DNA of 64,000 bases from Monocercomonoides exilis. Taxonomy: Eukaryota > Preaxostyla > Oxymonadida > Polymastigidae. Below, one piece after another: positions 60,440 to 64,000 of this stretch. Made by a program: the position numbers and the translations under genes. The notes under the pieces were generated by a model. It made no database searches and was not told where the DNA came from. It saw only the letters and a program-made list of their open reading frames with translations. Each line of letters opens with the position of its first letter. Position 1 is the first letter of the stretch. The DNA lies in contig LSRY02000013.1 of the NCBI GenBank assembly GCA_001643675.2, forward strand, positions 250,501-314,500, written 5' to 3'.

Positions 60440-61366
60440 ATGAGAGCATCACTTTATGGGTCAGTCACGATCACTGATCTGAAAAAATTAATGTTATCAA
60501 ATTCCACCTTAGGAGTTGGACTTGCGGCCGAACCTAACTCAGCAACGCTGACAGGTGGTCCAACAAGTAGTTTCCCTTCCTTTTCGGAAACTTTTCCCTC
60601 TCCATCATCTATTCCCTCTCTTCCATCGTCTTCTCAAGTTGCACAAGAAGTAAAAGAAGATTCAATCGACTCCGACTCGCCAGAAGACCAGGGAATTAAC
60701 CTAGAGAATTCCTTCTTTGATATTTTTGGAAGATCACCAGAAATCTCCCTATATGACATGCCTCTTCCAGAGAATGAGATCACAGAAATTGTTTCTGCCT
60801 TAAAGCGCGAAGATCTATCTCCATTTTTGCCGAACGCTCCACCGCCGTTTTCAAGAACAACAAGCCCGTACAAGGACGCCTTGGATAGAGCGGGAGAAAG
60901 AGCTGAGACATTTTTATACCCAATGATGAAACTATTGCTATCTTCTCATGCAATGACTTCCGATGAAGATCCAATCCGAAAAATGATTGCGGATGCTTGT
61001 CTCCTACTTGAAAAAGCGTTAAAGGAGGCAAGACATGTACGTATACAAGCAAGATTTGGGTTTACAGAGGCTGCAAAGATGAAGGACGAATTTTCTTCGA
61101 CGCTCCTCACAAAAAGACAAGCAGAACTTCTCGAAGAATCAAAGAAACAAGAAATAAAAGAGCAGTTTCACACATTAAGAAATATCCATATCTCGCCGAG
61201 CTACTACATCAGCAAAAGGAAATACTCGAAACCATTAACGTCTAACGGGTCAAATAAACAGTTTTTTCGTTCGGAGCCCCGGACGTTTGCCAGAAAGAGA
61301 GACCCGATTTTTTACAACAGCAGAAGCCTCTCCAGGCAACGATCCAGGGGACAGACTCAAAATTAA
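60440..61366 (+). CDS. DIRS Gag-like protein
   Basis: This is a 308-aa ORF from a clear ATG. The first hundred residues are Ser/Pro-rich and low-complexity. The middle contains helical segments (PYKDALDRAGERAETFLYPMM, then DACLLLEKALKEARHVRIQA), and the C-terminus is strongly basic (Arg/Lys/Ser), suited to binding nucleic acid. There is no zinc knuckle. Position, size and composition match the first ORF of DIRS elements. It ends TAA three bases before the ATG of the next ORF. Function as the structural protein of the retroelement particle is inferred from position. Confidence 0.7.
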   Translation: MRASLYGSVTITDLKKLMLSNSTLGVGLAAEPNSATLTGGPTSSFPSFSETFPSPSSIPSLPSSSQVAQEVKEDSIDSDSPEDQGINLENSFFDIFGRSPEISLYDMPLPENEITEIVSALKREDLSPFLPNAPPPFSRTTSPYKDALDRAGERAETFLYPMMKLLLSSHAMTSDEDPIRKMIADACLLLEKALKEARHVRIQARFGFTEAAKMKDEFSSTLLTKRQAELLEESKKQEIKEQFHTLRNIHISPSYYISKRKYSKPLTSNGSNKQFFRSEPRTFARKRDPIFYNSRSLSRQRSRGQTQN

Positions 61367-61368
61367 CT

Positions 61369-63276
61369 ATGGATGCGCACACTGTTGGGGGCAGAACTGC
61401 AGAGCATTGGAAAGAATAGTCAAAAATCGATGGAGCAAAACTAGTGCGAAGAGGCGCATTTGCAATTTGGAAGAGCAAACAAGCGCGGAAAAAACTATCC
61501 AACCAAAACATCAACAGGACCAATCCTCACCAATCAAAAGAAGCGCGGGATGCAATGAGCAAACTGATACAGGAGCAATTAAAGAACAAAATTATCCAAC
61601 CGATCCAACGGGAGAAAGTCAAGAATTTAAATCCAGTATTTGTTATAAAAAAGAAGACCGGAGGATGGAGACAGATAATCGATTGCAGGGCACTGAACAA
61701 AGCCGTCAAATCTATCCACTTCAAATTGGAAGATTTCAGAACATTGGAAAGAATCATAGAACAGCAGGATTATGCGGTAACAATCGATCTGCACCAAGCT
61801 TACTATCTTGTAAAGGTAAATCACGAGCTTTCACCATATCTTTCATTCGAATTCAACGGAAATTGCTATCGTTTCAACGGAATGCCTTTTGGCTTCAAAG
61901 ACGCCCCAAGGCTTTTTACAAAAATAATGAGAAAAGTTGTCATGTTTATTCGACAAAAATTCAAAATCAAGATCATTGCTTACCTCGACGACGTGATTCT
62001 TCTCCACAAAAATCCAGAATTTCTTCGACACACAGCACAGAAAGTCGTCCGTCTTTTCAACAAGTTAGGGCTTCTAATAAACGAAGAAAAAAGCCAATTA
62101 AGTCCCTCTCAGACATTCTCGTACCTCGGCTTTATGTGGGACACAAAAAACTTCACGGTACGACTGCAAGAAGAAAAGGCGAAGGAATTAATCTCGGAGT
62201 GTCGCAAATGGGAAAAAAGAGCAATTCGCATAAGTCAGATTCGGGTAAGAGATTTGGCTGCCTTTGTCGGAAAACTCAATTCGACAAGATTCGTTTACAA
62301 GGAGGCATCACTTCTCCTCACACAGATGTATCGAGTGCTCAACAGGAGTGTTCAACAAACCGGATGGTCGGGGAGGACGAGAATAACTCCATCAATAATG
62401 AACAGTCTTCAGCAATGGATATCGAGACTGAAACGGAACCAGCCGAGGTTCCTTTGCCCTCTATTCCAGCCCGAAGCAACCTTGACAACAGACGCGTCTG
62501 GAAGATCCATGGGAGCTTGCCTTTGTTTGGGAAATACAACGCTCGACTATCATCATTCTCTCCCTCCTTGGCAAACAAAACAAAGTTCAAACTTTCGAGA
62601 GTTGTGGGCAATTTGGAAAGCACTAAGCAATTTTCTTCCAACATTAAAAGCAAGGAACATAACAAAACTGCTTATCAGATCGGACAATTCAACATCCATA
62701 TTCAACATCAACCGATGGAATGCCGGATCGAACCTGAGATCTTTAATAAGGAGGATCTGGAGGTTAACAAACGAAAACCAAATTCAAGTGAAAGCGCAAC
62801 ACATCCCAGGAATAAGAAACACAAGAGCGGATTCCCTGTCAAGGCTGGAAAGAGGAGGCGATTACGCAATCAAACCGGAAGCATTTCAAGTACTGAAGAG
62901 GATGACGAATCTGAATTTCACTCTCGATGCGTTTGCAACAAGATACAATCAAAAGGTGAAACGCTGGTGCGGTCCAGGAAGCCCTGTGTGCGAAGACGGG
63001 CTTCAACATCCATGGGAAGGAGAAACAGTTCTAGCCCATCCTCCAATCCCTCTGATTGTACCAGTTCTTATGAAAGCAATGAAAGAGAAAGCGCGTGTAT
63101 TGCTCCTCATGCCAGACTGGAAAGGACAGATCTGGGAGCCAGTATTAAACAGAATGAGGACATTCGAATGGACATGGAGGAACCAGGCGGATCTGATGAA
63201 GCCGGGGCTTTGGATGAAACGAACAGAAGCCAACCTTCTGCCAGAAAAAATGAGAGTTGCTCTCCTCAACCCGTAA
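61369..63276 (+). CDS. DIRS Pol: reverse transcriptase, RNase H, methylase-like domain (one in-frame TAG)
   Basis: The frame opens at ATG 61369 with the DIRS-typical segment VGGRTAEHWKE, meets TAG at 61417-61419, then runs open to TAA 63274. Reverse transcriptase motifs include KKTGGWRQIIDCRALNKA, DLHQAYYLVKV, FNGMPFGFKDAPRLF and the catalytic box YLDD at 61981-61992. RNase H shows TLTTDASGRSMGACL, SSNFRELWAIWKAL, IRSDNST and HIPGIRNTRADSLSRL (about 62470-62840). The C-terminal domain (FTLDAFATRYN, LAHPPIPLIVPVLMK, LLMPDWKGQIWEP) corresponds to the Dam-methylase-like region of DIRS elements, with HPP where an active enzyme has (N/D)PP. The TAG lies before the RT domain, so translation might alternatively begin at a later Met, such as that in RDAMSKL. 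Confidence 0.88.
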
Positions 63277-64000
63277 CAATATCTTGTAAAGAATGGTTCA
63301 AAACTGTCCTCGAAGGAAAATGTTTCTCAAACAATGTTATGGAAATTTGTAAATCCAGTCTAGCACAAACAACGTGGGAGGGGTACATGTCGGGTCTGTC
63401 AAATTTTGGATCGGAATGGGCTCAACGTGGATATGGCCCACCCTCGGATGAGTGGAGTGATTGGGTTGGAAAATGCTCCGATATATTCATCACTCTTCGC
63501 GATAGGGGAATGAAGGTGTCATCACTATGCCAAACGAGATCTGCAGTGTCTATGCTAACTCAACTATTATTTGACAGATGTTTGGGTGAATTTCCGCTCA
63601 TTAAAATGTTGTTTCGCTCGTTTAAAAGAGCAGAAAGGAGAAAGAAAAAAGATATGCCGCAGATTTGGAATCCAAAGATCATGTTGGACTATATCATATC
63701 GCTTGGAGAAAATTCAAAGCTTCAATTGTTACAATTAACCAAGAAAACAATCTGCTTGTGTATGCTTTTTTCCGCATGCAGGTTCACTGAGCTTGAAAGA
63801 ATTGACCTCGGACATTCGTCGATTAGAAAAGATTCAATTGCCTTGGACACCTCGTTAAAAACAACCCTCGGAAGAACAGACATTATCATTCCCTTCTTGA
63901 TCGACTCCCCATTAATTTGTCCAGCATCAGCTGTCAGAGAGTTGTGGGAGAGACTAAATACAACACAAGCCAACCCAGTCCATTTATTTGTTGGAAAAGA
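63168..64000 (+). CDS. DIRS tyrosine recombinase (partial, continues past window)
   Basis: This ORF lies in a different frame from Pol and stays open to the last base. The first ATG in its core region is 63168, overlapping Pol by 109 bp; the frame is open further upstream, so a frameshifted fusion is also possible. The N-terminal part is acidic and Ser-rich. A core-binding-like helical region follows (WEGYMSGLSNFGSEWAQRGY, LCQTRSAVSMLTQLLFD), then the start of the catalytic domain with the first Arg in LFSACRFTELERIDLGHS (about 63760-63810), equivalent to box I (A..TG.R..E). The later His, Arg and Tyr lie beyond 64000. The enzyme would integrate circular cDNA. No stop or lesion is seen in the visible part. 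Confidence 0.85.
   Translation, partial: MDMEEPGGSDEAGALDETNRSQPSARKNESCSPQPVTISCKEWFKTVLEGKCFSNNVMEICKSSLAQTTWEGYMSGLSNFGSEWAQRGYGPPSDEWSDWVGKCSDIFITLRDRGMKVSSLCQTRSAVSMLTQLLFDRCLGEFPLIKMLFRSFKRAERRKKKDMPQIWNPKIMLDYIISLGENSKLQLLQLTKKTICLCMLFSACRFTELERIDLGHSSIRKDSIALDTSLKTTLGRTDIIIPFLIDSPLICPASAVRELWERLNTTQANPVHLFVGK

Larger units (their letters stand above)
60379..64000 (+). mobile_element. DIRS-type tyrosine-recombinase retrotransposon (5' part; runs off the window)
   Basis: Three ORFs in the DIRS order are present: a Gag-like ORF, then RT-RNase H-methylase-like, then a tyrosine recombinase in a different frame that overlaps the preceding ORF. There is no integrase of the DDE type. DIRS elements insert by recombinase and make no target duplication, consistent with the lack of a visible one at 60379. 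The 3' end and its split repeats lie beyond base 64000. Confidence 0.88.

Noticed and set aside
1-64000. Host genome using TAA/TAG as glutamine
   Set aside because: Reading frames of more than 2000 codons (gene A, gene B, condensin) contain no in-frame TAA or TAG, and use CAA/CAG for Gln throughout; several core genes end in TAA or TAG at the conserved length.
1-64000. tRNA, rRNA, CRISPR or bacterial operon signals
   Set aside because: None were seen by eye on either strand. Short tRNA genes could still be missed without a covariance search.

Overview
This is nuclear DNA of a eukaryotic microbe. Genes are packed on both strands and separated by very AT-rich, non-coding DNA. Several are split by short GT..AG introns, mostly 44-105 bp and up to 369 bp. 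The long reading frames carry no internal TAA, TAG or TGA, so the host uses the standard code. The housekeeping genes are plainly eukaryotic. A family of giant beta-helix surface proteins with a degenerate kinase tail, together with DIRS, Merlin and pogo-like elements, suggests a metamonad such as an oxymonad (Blattamonas/Monocercomonoides type). That assignment is inference; no rRNA or other marker is present.

Layout, left third (1-31 kb): a syntaxin-5-like Qa-SNARE (103-1631, +, 8 exons); about 2.6 kb of decayed-looking DNA; receptor-like pseudokinase gene A (4288-11133, -); an AT-rich stretch with two fold-back (MITE-like) elements (11469-11634 and 12730-13130); an SLC35F6-like transporter (13800-15162, +); VPS35 of retromer (16016-19801, -, 6 exons); a small acidic protein of unknown function (20000-20629, -); condensin subunit 1/NCAPD2 (20758-28289, -) swollen by poly-Ser and acidic tracts; the proteasome lid deubiquitinase RPN11 (28484-29885, -, 8 exons); and a pogo-like transposase remnant (about 30.7-31.7 kb).

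Right part (31.9-60.4 kb): a second, longer receptor-like gene B (31953-43857, +) and a very large inverted duplication. Segment 34628-46133 returns in reverse orientation at 48871-60378. The arms are about 11.5 kb and nearly identical, and enclose a 2.7 kb spacer. The spacer holds a degenerate Ras/Rab-like GTPase and a 1.4 kb Merlin (IS1595-type) DNA transposon with terminal inverted repeats and a perfect 8-bp target duplication. The second copy of gene B lacks its 5' end. Exactly where it stops, a DIRS-type tyrosine-recombinase retrotransposon begins (about 60.4 kb to beyond the window end): a Gag-like ORF, then RT-RNase H-methylase-like, then tyrosine recombinase.

How the genes relate: STX5, VPS35, RPN11, NCAPD2 and the transporter are unlinked core functions (Golgi SNARE, endosomal recycling, proteasome, chromosome condensation, transport). 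The accessory biology is the surface-protein family: tandem beta-helix modules outside, one membrane span, and a Ser/Asp-rich cytoplasmic tail with a catalytically dead kinase fold. Gene B is being rearranged in a neighbourhood full of mobile elements. Every frame break in its two copies is a one-base length change in an A/T run, and no site is broken in both arms.
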